From the NCBI GenBank assembly GCA_050693875.1, contig JBOGWP010000036.1, positions 1-31,040 of the forward strand: a stretch of DNA of 31,040 nt. Direction: 5' to 3'. Under the pieces are notes generated by a model. It saw nothing but the letters and a program-made list of their open reading frames with translations, ran no database searches and was not told the DNA's origin. Within the stretch, counting starts at the first letter, position 1. Each line of letters starts with the position of its first letter. The stretch is from JBOGWP01 sp050693875. Its GTDB lineage: Bacteria; Actinomycetota; CADDZG01; JAHWKV01; JBOGWP01. Shown piece by piece: positions 7,310 through 15,373 of this stretch. Made by a program: the position numbers and the translations under genes.

Positions 7310-8260
7310 ATGAATACACACTGGCATCGACGGAAGGCGTCGTCAGGCGGGACCGGCGACGGGGGGGTTGCGTCCCGGGGCTCTCATCGGGTCCGAATCT
7401 GGAGCTTCATCCTGGCGATTCTTGCGGCGGGTCTTCTGATTCCCGTCGCCCCCAGCGCCGCGGCGGGCCCGCATCTGGTCTTCAATGTGCAGCCGAGCGG
7501 CGGCGGTGGTTTCGCAGACACGGTCGCGGGCAAGCCCATCACGCCGGCGGTAGAGGTCTGGCTGGTCAACGGCAGCGGAACCTTGATGACCAATGCCGAC
7601 GACACCGTCACCATTTCGATCGAGAGCGGTCCGGCGGGCGCGAAGGTCTACGGGAACGTGGCCGGCGCCGTGGGCGGGGTCGCCTCGTTCCCTGAGTTGC
7701 GCGTCGATCTACCGGGTGCGTTCACGCTCCGGGCTTCTGCCTCCAAGTTCGACCCGGCGATCTCCGACTCGTTCGATGTCACCGGTGCGGCCGCCAAGTG
7801 CCAGGGATCGAAGTGCCCGAAGCTCAGCGATCCCTCTGGCGGCGCCACCTCGGCGAACCCCACGAGCTGGTCTGTCGAGTGGCCGGCATGCGACACGACC
7901 GGCACGACCTTCGTTTACGCGGACGAGTCGAGCGAGCCGCTGACCGAGTGCGACGGCAACCTCTGCCTCAGCAACACCGTGTTCTTCGACTCGAGTTGCG
8001 TGGCCGTGGAGGGGACCGTCTTGAGATACACCCTTATCCTCGACAAGACCGCCGTCCCTCTCGACCAGGGTGCGGTGCATCCCGATGTCTATATCAACGT
8101 GAACGCGGGCGATCCGCCCGTACTCGTTCCGCCGTGCAAGAAGCCGGGAGTCCTCGATCCTGCCCCGTTCTGCGTGTCGAGCCAGAACAAGACCAAGGGC
8201 GGCGACATCGTGGCGGTCGTGTTGAAGGTCCCGGGCGATCCCTACACCCGGTGGAACTAG
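7310..8260 (+). CDS. Secreted cysteine-rich protein with one Ig-like (HYR/big-type) domain
   Basis: The 316-residue protein is predicted to be exported. A long basic N-region (about 29 residues) is followed by a hydrophobic core IWSFILAILAAGLLIPV and a likely cleavage after SAAA (about residue 52). Residues 54-155 resemble the Ig-like repeats common in secreted proteins of soil actinobacteria: LVFNVQPS..., then VAGKPITPAVEVWLVNGSG, then VTISIESGPAGAKVYG and GVASFPELRVDLPGAFTLRA. The C-terminal half is unassigned and contains all eight cysteines (for example KCQGSKC, ECDGNLC, PPCKK), suggesting disulfides outside the cell. The start has a good upstream GGGAGGG. Its TAG stop shares the CTAG at 8257-8260 with the stop of the convergent cyclase gene. 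No function can be assigned; a surface or matrix role is inference. Confidence 0.85.
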   Translation: MNTHWHRRKASSGGTGDGGVASRGSHRVRIWSFILAILAAGLLIPVAPSAAAGPHLVFNVQPSGGGGFADTVAGKPITPAVEVWLVNGSGTLMTNADDTVTISIESGPAGAKVYGNVAGAVGGVASFPELRVDLPGAFTLRASASKFDPAISDSFDVTGAAAKCQGSKCPKLSDPSGGATSANPTSWSVEWPACDTTGTTFVYADESSEPLTECDGNLCLSNTVFFDSSCVAVEGTVLRYTLILDKTAVPLDQGAVHPDVYINVNAGDPPVLVPPCKKPGVLDPAPFCVSSQNKTKGGDIVAVVLKVPGDPYTRWN

Positions 8261-11200
8261 CCGGCCGGATCGGGGGAGCCGGAATCGAAATCGGAGCGGA
8301 CGGGTGGCCGGACTTCGAACGGCTGCCCGTCTGAACCTGTCGTGGTGGCCACGCCGCGAGGCCGGGGCGGGACGGGATCCGTAACCGCCACCACGCCGAG
8401 CCCCTCGAGGATCTCGGCGCTCGCGCCCTCGAGGGCCGCAGTGTCCCGCCCTTGGGTGCGGGCGAGCTGGACGAGGGCGCGAAGGGTAAGCCCCTCCTCG
8501 TAGGGCATTCCCTGCCCCCGTGCGAGGCGCAGGCTCTCTTCCAGCGCCTCCCGAGCTTCCTCGGCCTGTCCGAGGTCGAGGAGTGCATAGCCTCGAAGCC
8601 GGTGAATTGTGGGCGCCGCAAGGTGGAATCCGCCCATCTCTTCGGTGAGCGCCAGGGTCTCGAGGGCCATCGTGTGGCTTCCCGCCGCGTCGCCGCTGCG
8701 CAGCAGGGTTTCGGTGACGCGAGTGTTGACCTCCACCACTCCCTCCTTGCTCCCCGTGTGGAGGAACTCCGCCCCTGCCTCGCGCAGAGAAATAAGGGCG
8801 TCGTCGAATCGCCCCAGCCGCGCCATCACGACGCCGAGCTGGCTGAGTGCCTTGGCAATCCCGTAGCGCAACCCCGCCGCTCGCCACACTCGGAGGGACT
8901 GCCGTAGAAGGCGCTCAGCTTCGGTCAGGCGTCCCTGGTCGCAGAGGATTTCGGCGACGTTGAACGTCCCCAAGCCGGCATTGACCGCGTCGCCGCGCCG
9001 CTCCTCGGCCTTGCGAGCTCGCTCGTAGAGCTCGACGGCATCGTTCCATCGCCCGTCGTAGTAGGCGTACGCACCAAGATTCGTCAGGACGATTGCCTGC
9101 CCTCCCAGGTCCCCGATCTCCTCGTAGATGGAAAGCGCCTTCCACGAGTATTCGTGGCCGCCGGCGATCCCGAGGGAGGCCCGCGCCAGGTCCAGGAGCG
9201 AGTAGGCATGGGCGAGCGCCTCTCGATCTCCGGCCCTCTCCGCCTCGGCGATCGCCATCTCACACCAACGGATCGCCTCCCGATGACGTCCCTGAGCATG
9301 ACGGATCGCGGCGTACCCGACCGTCAGCTGTGCCCGCTCGGCCGACGCGGGGTGATCGTCGCCCTCGAGAGCGCGCTGACCACGCCGAATGAGTCGCACT
9401 GCATCCGAGAAGCGTCCGACGCGCTCCGCAATCCTCGCCTCTTTCAGGAGAAGGCGGGCTTCGGCGGTTCGATCCGAGACGAGCCGCCGGGCAGCCCGAT
9501 AGGCGTCGGCGGCCTTGCGGTATTCGCCGGCGATCTGGAGGGCCTCGCCCATCGACTCCGAGACCAGGAGCACCTCCTCGGGAGCGATGTCGCCGACCCG
9601 TCGGGTCGCTTCCAGCGCCTGGCGGTAGAACTCCGCAGCCTCCAGGTTGGCGTACTTTCGGCGCGCTCGTTCTCCCGCGACCCTCGCGAACCGCCAGGTC
9701 TCCTCGTAGCGTTGTGCCTTGAAGAAGTGCATCGCCAGGATCTCGGCCTCCTCCTCCGGGGTCTCGTCGACGGTGCAGATGAAGTCTCCGATCCGGGAAT
9801 GCAGCGCCCGTCGCGTTCCGAAGGGAAGACCCTCGTAGGCCGCTTCCCGGATGAGGGCCTGCCGGAAGCGCCAACCCCCGCCCTGCCGGTCGAGGAACTC
9901 GCCGAGTCGGGTCCACACCGCCTCGTCGGGCCGCTCGGTCTCCTCCGGAAGCACGGCGTCGAGGAGTCGCTCGTCAAAGCTGGCACCGATGACGGAGGCG
10001 TGGCGGAGGATCGTCCGGTCGGTGGCGTCGAGACGGTCGATGCGGGCGATCACCAGCGCCTCGGCCGAGTCGGGGAGCGACTCGATGCCGGCGCCGGCTC
10101 TGGCAGCGGCCATCAGCTCCCGCAAGAAGAAGGGGTTGCCGCCGGAGCGCTCGGCCAGGGCGACGACCTCGTGCGGCGCCAGCGGGTCGTCGTCGAAGGC
10201 GGTCTCGACCAGCGCCGCCGCCTGATCGGGCGGGAGGGGTCCGAGGTGCATGCCGGTCCAGGCCCCCTCCTTCGGGGGGGCGAAGCCCCGATCGGTCACT
10301 CGCCGGGTCAGCAAGACGAGCCAGGGGCCCGGCGCGCCCTCGACGGTGATCGCGCGGAGCAGCTCGGCCGAGGCCTCGTCCATCCAATGAGCGTCCTCGA
10401 AGATGAGCACTGCGGGCTCGGTGAGAACCGCGGCAAGGAACTCGCCGGTGACCGCCGCAAGGCGGGCTGCTCGGCGGCTCTCGTCGAGCGCACCGGTCTC
10501 GGGTGTGGGGGGGAGCTCGAGGTCGAGCAGCGCGCCCAGCAGGGGCAGCCACGGAACGAGCTGGGGAGCGGCCCTCTCGACCTTGTCCCGCAGCAGCGGG
10601 GCCAGCCCGGTCTCGTCGCGCGAGCGGGTTCCCAGGATCTCGAGCACCAGCGAGCGGAAGGGATGGTAGGGGGTGTTGGCGCGGTAAAGGTCGCCGGACT
10701 CGTGAAACACCGTCATGCCACCGGCCCGCGCCCGGACCTCCTCGACCAGCCGGGACTTGCCGATGCCGGGCTCGCCCACGATCTCGAGCAGCCGGCCCTC
10801 TCCGTGCCGTGCCGAGTCGAGCATCCCCTGCAGCTGCGCGATCTCCTCCTCCCGGCCGAACAACGGCAGCGCCGCTTCGGTGGTGGCCTTGACCGCACCG
10901 ACGGGGTCGCCCAACGTGCAGGGCTGGATCGGCTTTGCCTTGCCCTTCAGGTGGATGGGCTCGAGACGCTTCGCCCGGAACCGGGTACGTGACGCGTCGA
11001 GCACGCGTTCTGTCGTGAGGAGTTGGCCCGGCTCTGCGGCGGCCATCAGCCGGGCGGCGAGGTTTACGGTGTCACCCATCACCGTGTACACGCGTCGGTA
11101 GTGCGGGCCGACGTCTCCTGCGAAGACGTGGCCTCGTGCGACGCCGATGCGGACGGCCAGCGGCCGCTGCACGTCGATGATCCGGCGGAGGGCCAGGAGC

Positions 11201-12168
11201 AGCCGCTCTTCGTCGTCCCCCATCGCCCGTGGCACACCCGCCGAGAAGATCACCTTCCCCCCGTCGGCGGCGATGTCGGTGGCGAGGAAGGCGATGTCGT
11301 GCGCGTCGGCGGCGGCTTGGCAGTCGCTGATCAGCGTGTCGAGCGCAGATTCGAGCGCCGGGACGCCTTCCTTCGCGAGCAGCTCGTCGGCACGACCAAA
11401 GTGCAGGAAGCCGACGGTCGCGCGGCGATGCTCGGGCTCGTGGCCACCATCGAGGAGGTGCCGGCGGACAGCGGTCGGTAGGAAGGCGGCGATGTCGACG
11501 TCGGGCACTACCGCCTCGAACCTCGCAGGGGCCTCGCCCGCATCCGGAACTCTGCGAAGGAGTCTTCCCGGAGGCGACGGCTCCGTCGCCGAACGGGGGA
11601 GCGCGGCTGCGGTCGCCTCGCTCACCATGATCTGTCCGGCCGTGGCAGCCGCCTCCATCCGGACGCACTCGGTCGCCGCGGGCCCGCACAGCACCAGCTC
11701 TCGATGCGAGTCGCCGACCAGGAAGAAGTGGAAGAGGCCGCTGTGAATTCCGATCGAGATCCGCAGCCCCACGATCCCGCCCTCGGTCTCGATCCGTCCC
11801 ACGGTGCGGAGCCTTCGGCGGATGCCGCCGGCGGCCTCGCACGCGCGCAGCTCGTGGCCGGGCCCGGAGAAGAAGAGCAGCAGCGCATCCCCGCCGAACT
11901 TGATCAGGCCCCCACCATTCTCGTAGGAGATCTCGAGGAGCTCGGCGAACACCGACGCGAGCGTGTCGGTGAGGATCTCGGCCCCGACCTTCCCCTTCTT
12001 CGACAGGCGCTCGGCCAGCTTGGTGAAGCCGGAGATGTCGCAGAATGCGAACGTTCCGTCGAGCTCACGAGTTCTTGCGTCCGGACTCTCGCGCAACCAG
12101 TCGACCACCAGCCGAGGGACGTAGGGCAGCAGTCCCTCCCACGTCGATGCGATGTCGCGGGTGATCAT
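8257..12168 (-). CDS. Soluble-adenylyl-cyclase-like protein: two class III cyclase domains, AAA/STAND ATPase, TPR array
   Basis: From ATG 12166-12168 the protein has 1303 residues and no membrane segment. Cyclase domain 1 (about 38-205) has FAFCDISGFTKLAERL with metal-binding D44 and IKFGGDALLLFF with D94. Cyclase domain 2 (about 248-400) lacks the first aspartate (TVGFLHFGRADEL) but has YTVMGDTVNLAARLM with transition-state N369 and R373. Next come an NTPase module with Walker A GEPGIGKS (465-472) and Walker B VLIFEDAHWMD (587-597), then helical TPR-type repeats from about 830 to 1270. This is the order of human soluble adenylyl cyclase. Expected role: cytoplasmic cAMP synthesis from ATP controlled by the ATPase/TPR part. 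A GTG at 12234 would add 22 unconserved residues; the later start is preferred because MITRDIASTWEGLLPYVPRL begins the conserved region. It is divergent from argC. Confidence 0.93.
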   Translation of the reverse strand: MITRDIASTWEGLLPYVPRLVVDWLRESPDARTRELDGTFAFCDISGFTKLAERLSKKGKVGAEILTDTLASVFAELLEISYENGGGLIKFGGDALLLFFSGPGHELRACEAAGGIRRRLRTVGRIETEGGIVGLRISIGIHSGLFHFFLVGDSHRELVLCGPAATECVRMEAAATAGQIMVSEATAAALPRSATEPSPPGRLLRRVPDAGEAPARFEAVVPDVDIAAFLPTAVRRHLLDGGHEPEHRRATVGFLHFGRADELLAKEGVPALESALDTLISDCQAAADAHDIAFLATDIAADGGKVIFSAGVPRAMGDDEERLLLALRRIIDVQRPLAVRIGVARGHVFAGDVGPHYRRVYTVMGDTVNLAARLMAAAEPGQLLTTERVLDASRTRFRAKRLEPIHLKGKAKPIQPCTLGDPVGAVKATTEAALPLFGREEEIAQLQGMLDSARHGEGRLLEIVGEPGIGKSRLVEEVRARAGGMTVFHESGDLYRANTPYHPFRSLVLEILGTRSRDETGLAPLLRDKVERAAPQLVPWLPLLGALLDLELPPTPETGALDESRRAARLAAVTGEFLAAVLTEPAVLIFEDAHWMDEASAELLRAITVEGAPGPWLVLLTRRVTDRGFAPPKEGAWTGMHLGPLPPDQAAALVETAFDDDPLAPHEVVALAERSGGNPFFLRELMAAARAGAGIESLPDSAEALVIARIDRLDATDRTILRHASVIGASFDERLLDAVLPEETERPDEAVWTRLGEFLDRQGGGWRFRQALIREAAYEGLPFGTRRALHSRIGDFICTVDETPEEEAEILAMHFFKAQRYEETWRFARVAGERARRKYANLEAAEFYRQALEATRRVGDIAPEEVLLVSESMGEALQIAGEYRKAADAYRAARRLVSDRTAEARLLLKEARIAERVGRFSDAVRLIRRGQRALEGDDHPASAERAQLTVGYAAIRHAQGRHREAIRWCEMAIAEAERAGDREALAHAYSLLDLARASLGIAGGHEYSWKALSIYEEIGDLGGQAIVLTNLGAYAYYDGRWNDAVELYERARKAEERRGDAVNAGLGTFNVAEILCDQGRLTEAERLLRQSLRVWRAAGLRYGIAKALSQLGVVMARLGRFDDALISLREAGAEFLHTGSKEGVVEVNTRVTETLLRSGDAAGSHTMALETLALTEEMGGFHLAAPTIHRLRGYALLDLGQAEEAREALEESLRLARGQGMPYEEGLTLRALVQLARTQGRDTAALEGASAEILEGLGVVAVTDPVPPRPRGVATTTGSDGQPFEVRPPVRSDFDSGSPDPAG

Positions 12169-12246
12169 CCCCCGGCCGCCCCGATCTCGAAGTCCGCGCC
12201 CATCGAGGATGACACAGGGTTCCCGGGAAGGCACGCCGTGGAACCA

Positions 12247-12282
12247 CTTGCATAGATATTCAGTCTAATGTATAAGACTTGA
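12247..12282. promoter_or_regulatory. Candidate tandem ARG boxes (ArgR operator)
   Basis: Box 1 core is TGCAT-AGAT-ATTCA (12249-12262), a close match to the ArgR half-site pattern TGAAT-N4-ATTCA. A weaker second box, TGTAT-AAGA-CTTGA (12269-12282), lies 20 bp further on centre to centre, one DNA face apart as in known paired ARG boxes. Box 1 covers the argC -35 and box 2 covers the -10 and start. The arg operon encodes its own ArgR. Repression of argC, and possibly of the divergent cyclase gene, is inferred. Confidence 0.65.
12248..12276 (+). promoter_or_regulatory. Sigma70-type promoter of the arg operon, leaderless
   Basis: The -35 TTGCAT (12248-12253), a 17-bp spacer and the -10 TATAAG (12271-12276) give a near-ideal promoter. 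Transcription would start about 7 nt later, at the A of the argC ATG (12283). There is no Shine-Dalgarno before that ATG, which fits a leaderless mRNA as is common in actinobacteria. Confidence 0.7.
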
Positions 12283-13317
12283 ATGGGATCCCGGGCAATC
12301 GTGCTGGGTGCCTCCGGCTTTGCCGGCGGGGAGCTGCTCAGGCTCCTGTCGCGCCACGACGGAATCGAGCTGGTGGCCGCTGCGGCGGGGACCCGCGCCG
12401 GCTCACCGGTGGCCGGCCTTTATCCCCACCTTGCGGGGTACCGGGACCTCGGCTTCGTCTCGATCGAGGATGCCGCCTCCATGGAGGCCGACGTCGCCTT
12501 CTGCTCGCTGCCGCATGGGGAGAGCATGGCGATCCTGCCCGCGCTCCCGGCGGCCAAGATCGTCGACCTCGGAGGCGACTTCCGCCTTCGGGAGCCCTCG
12601 CTCTACGCCCGGTGGTACGGAAAGGAGCACCCACGGCCCGATGAGCTCGGGCGATGGGTGTACGGCCTCACTGAATGGCGCCGCGAGGAGATCGCCGGTG
12701 CCGACCGTGTGGCCAACCCGGGGTGTTATCCGGCTGCCACCATCCTTGCGCTGGCGCCGCTGGTTGCCGCAGGGGTCGTCGAGCTCGAGGGCATCCACGT
12801 CGATGCGAAGTCGGGCGTTTCGGGGGCGGGGAGAGCCGGCGGTGAAGGGCTCGACTTCGCCTCTGCGAACGAGAACCTGCGCCCGTACTCGGTGACCGGT
12901 CACAAGCACATCCCCGAGATCGAACAGGAGCTCGCGAGTGCAGCGGGGGCGCCGGTCACGATCTCGTTCGTCCCGCATCTGGTCCCGATGACCCGCGGCC
13001 TGCTCGTCACTTGCAGGGGCCGCCTGGCGACGGGGGCGGGCACCGCGGACGTGATCGACGTGCTCCGGCAGCGGTACGCGGGGGAGCGCTTCATCCGGGT
13101 TCTCGAGGAGGGCGAGCTGACGGAGACCAAGCGGCTGACGGGCACGAACGGAGCCGAGGTGACCGCACGGGTGGACGAGCGAACCGGCACGGTTCTCGCC
13201 TTCGCCGCGCTCGACAACCTCGGGAAGGGAGCAGCGGGACAGGCCCTGCAGAACGCCAACCTGATGCTCGGCCTCGATGAAGGGACCGGGCTGGACCAGC
13301 CCGGGATGATGCCGTGA
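12283..13317 (+). CDS. argC: N-acetyl-gamma-glutamyl-phosphate reductase
   Basis: ArgC (344 residues) carries out the NADPH-dependent reduction of N-acetylglutamyl phosphate to the semialdehyde, step 3 of arginine synthesis. The N-terminal Rossmann segment is VLGASGFAGGELLRLL (GASGFAG at 9-15). The catalytic cysteine is C148 in VANPGCYPAA, and the second catalytic region is TGHKHIPEIEQEL (H207/H209). SGVSGAGR and the C-terminal DNLGKGAAGQALQN are also typical. Length and all key residues are normal. ATG 12283 lies just after the -10 element with no ribosome binding site, so initiation is probably leaderless. It is the first gene of an eight-gene operon and overlaps argJ by 4 nt (GTGA). Confidence 0.97.
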   Translation: MGSRAIVLGASGFAGGELLRLLSRHDGIELVAAAAGTRAGSPVAGLYPHLAGYRDLGFVSIEDAASMEADVAFCSLPHGESMAILPALPAAKIVDLGGDFRLREPSLYARWYGKEHPRPDELGRWVYGLTEWRREEIAGADRVANPGCYPAATILALAPLVAAGVVELEGIHVDAKSGVSGAGRAGGEGLDFASANENLRPYSVTGHKHIPEIEQELASAAGAPVTISFVPHLVPMTRGLLVTCRGRLATGAGTADVIDVLRQRYAGERFIRVLEEGELTETKRLTGTNGAEVTARVDERTGTVLAFAALDNLGKGAAGQALQNANLMLGLDEGTGLDQPGMMP

Positions 13318-14528
13318 CCGCGTCGGCCGGCCTCACGGCCGGCGAGGTCGGGGTCTGCGCCGCGGCAGGCTTCCGGGCCTCGGGGGTGGCCGCAGGGATC
13401 AAGGCCGGCGGCAACCTCGATCTCGCCCTGGTCATCTCGGAACAGCCGGCCTCGGCTGCCGCGGTCTTCACCACGAATCGAGTGGCGGCCGCCCCGGTCG
13501 AGGTCTCTCGCGTTCGGCTCGGCGCGGCACGCGGCAGGGCCCGCGGGGTCGTCGTCAACTCGGGCTGTGCCAACGCGATGACCGGAAGCCGGGGACGCGA
13601 CGACGCAGGGCGCATGGCCGACGGGGCCGCCGCCGCGGCGGGCATCCCCCCGGAGGAGATGCTCGTCTGCTCGACCGGCCTGATCGGCAGCTACCTCCCG
13701 ATGGACGCGATCGCGCAGGGGATCGTCGAGGCGGCAAGAGTGCTGGGCCGCGACGACGAGCTCGCGGCTCGCGCGATCATGACAACCGACTCCGTGCCCA
13801 AACGCGCCTCGGTCGCCCACCCGGACGGATGGCACGTCGGTGGCATGGCCAAGGGAGCCGGGATGATCGCTCCAAACATGGCGACGATGCTCGCGGTGAT
13901 CACGACCGACGCCGCGGTGGAGCGGGACCTGCTTGCCACCGGCCTTCGCCGTGCCGCCGACGATTCGTTCAACCGCATCACCATCGACGGGGATACGAGC
14001 ACGAACGACTCGGTGATCGTCATTGCGAACGGCGCGTCCGGTGTGACTCCCGAACCCGTGGGGTTCGTCGCGGCGCTCGCCGCCGTATGCCGGCGGCTGG
14101 CGCAGGCCATCGTCGCCGACGGCGAGGGAGCCACGAAGCTGGTGCGGATCCGGGTGGAGGGGGCGGCCGGCGATGCCGAGGCCGCCCAGGCGGCCCGCAC
14201 CGTCGCCGACTCCCTGCTCGTCAAGACGGCGCTCTACGGTGCGGACGCCAACTGGGGGCGCGTGGCGGCGGCGCTCGGGCGGTCGGGGGTTCCGCTCGAA
14301 GCGGACCGGCTGTCGATCTGGATGGGCGGGGTGCAGCTGGTCGATCGCGGCGCGCCCTCCCACCACGCCGACGTGGTCAGGGCCCGAGCCGCCCTCGAAG
14401 GGCGCGAGGTCGAGGTCCGCTGCGACCTCGGGCGGGGCGCCGGGAAGGCCGAGATCCTGACGACCGATCTCTCACCCGGATACGTTCGCCTGAACGCGGC
14501 CTACGAGGAGGATCTGTCGGGACGATGA
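13314..14528 (+). CDS. argJ: Bifunctional ornithine acetyltransferase / N-acetylglutamate synthase
   Basis: ArgJ (404 residues) transfers the acetyl group from N-acetylornithine to glutamate, recycling it. Bifunctional forms can also use acetyl-CoA. The self-cleavage site is visible as KGAGMIAPNMATMLAVITTD, with T191 as the N-terminal nucleophile of the beta chain. The oxyanion-hole region is STGLIGSYLPMD, with VNSGCANA upstream. Other conserved stretches are DDSFNRITIDGDTSTND and the C-terminal DLSPGYVRLNAAYEE. Its presence, with no argE or argA in the operon, indicates the cyclic pathway. Whether it is truly bifunctional cannot be read from sequence. Start GTG 13314 overlaps the argC stop, and its own stop overlaps argB (ATGA). 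Confidence 0.96.
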   Translation: MTASAGLTAGEVGVCAAAGFRASGVAAGIKAGGNLDLALVISEQPASAAAVFTTNRVAAAPVEVSRVRLGAARGRARGVVVNSGCANAMTGSRGRDDAGRMADGAAAAAGIPPEEMLVCSTGLIGSYLPMDAIAQGIVEAARVLGRDDELAARAIMTTDSVPKRASVAHPDGWHVGGMAKGAGMIAPNMATMLAVITTDAAVERDLLATGLRRAADDSFNRITIDGDTSTNDSVIVIANGASGVTPEPVGFVAALAAVCRRLAQAIVADGEGATKLVRIRVEGAAGDAEAAQAARTVADSLLVKTALYGADANWGRVAAALGRSGVPLEADRLSIWMGGVQLVDRGAPSHHADVVRARAALEGREVEVRCDLGRGAGKAEILTTDLSPGYVRLNAAYEEDLSGR

Positions 14529-15373
14529 TCGAGGCCCTTGCCAAGGCGGCGGTCCTGACCGAGGCGCTTCCCTACATCCGGCAGTGGGCCGGGTCGAAGG
14601 TGGTCATCAAGACCGGGGGCGAGGTGATCGAGGATCCCGAGCTGCTGGATTCGCTCGTCACCGACGTGGTGCTGCTGCGCTTTGTCGGGATCAACCCGAT
14701 CCTGATCCACGGAGGAGGTCCGCAGATCTCCGCCGAGATGCAGCGGCGTGGGATCGCACCGAGCTTCGTCGATGGCCGCCGCATCACCGATGCACCGACG
14801 ATGCAGATCGTCCGTTCGGTGCTGCTCGAGATCAACAAGGAGATCGTGGCAGCGATGAACCGCCACGGCGGGCAGGCCGTCGGGATCTCGGGTGAGGACG
14901 GACCCCTGCTGGTGGCACGGTCGGCCGACGGAGGCCGCCTCGGCTACGTCGGCGAGATCGAGCGCGTCGAGCCAAGTGTCCTCGGCCTGCTGATGCAGGG
15001 CGAGTTCATCCCGGTCGTCGCGCCGGTCGCGTCGGGGCCCGACGGTCCCCGCAACGTCAACGCCGACACCGCTGCGGCCGCGGTTGCCGGAGCAGTCGGA
15101 GCCCGAAAGATCGTCTTCCTCACCAACGTCCCCGGCCTCTACGCCGACCTCGGCGACGCCGGGAGCCTGATCTCACAGATCAAGGTGGCCGAGCTCGAAC
15201 GGATGCTCGCCGGCGGCGAGCTGTCCGACGGCATGATCCCGAAGATCCGCGCCGCGGTGGGGGCCATGCGAAGCGGTGTGCCGCAAGCCCATCTTCTCGA
15301 CGGCCGCATCGGCCATGCGCTCCTGCTCGAGATCTTCACCGACCAGGGCGTCGGGACCATGGTGCTGCCGTGA
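14525..15373 (+). CDS. argB: Acetylglutamate kinase
   Basis: ArgB (282 residues) phosphorylates N-acetylglutamate with ATP and is usually the arginine-feedback-controlled step. Amino-acid-kinase fold motifs are present: phosphate loop VVIKTGGEVI (K29), the substrate loop LIHGGGPQISAEM, NVNADTAAAAVAGA, FLTNVPGLY and SDGMIPKIRAAV with the catalytic lysine. The N-terminal helix (about residues 3-20, AKAAVLTEALPYIRQW) is the extension associated with hexameric, arginine-sensitive forms, so feedback inhibition is plausible. The first loop reads KTGGE where KYGGN is more usual, a small deviation. It is the only internal gene of the operon starting with ATG, overlapping argJ and argD by 4 nt each. 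Confidence 0.97.
   Translation: MIEALAKAAVLTEALPYIRQWAGSKVVIKTGGEVIEDPELLDSLVTDVVLLRFVGINPILIHGGGPQISAEMQRRGIAPSFVDGRRITDAPTMQIVRSVLLEINKEIVAAMNRHGGQAVGISGEDGPLLVARSADGGRLGYVGEIERVEPSVLGLLMQGEFIPVVAPVASGPDGPRNVNADTAAAAVAGAVGARKIVFLTNVPGLYADLGDAGSLISQIKVAELERMLAGGELSDGMIPKIRAAVGAMRSGVPQAHLLDGRIGHALLLEIFTDQGVGTMVLP

Noticed and set aside
12169..12234. GTG at 12234 as cyclase start
   Set aside because: It adds 22 residues without similarity or a Shine-Dalgarno. ATG 12168 begins the conserved region.
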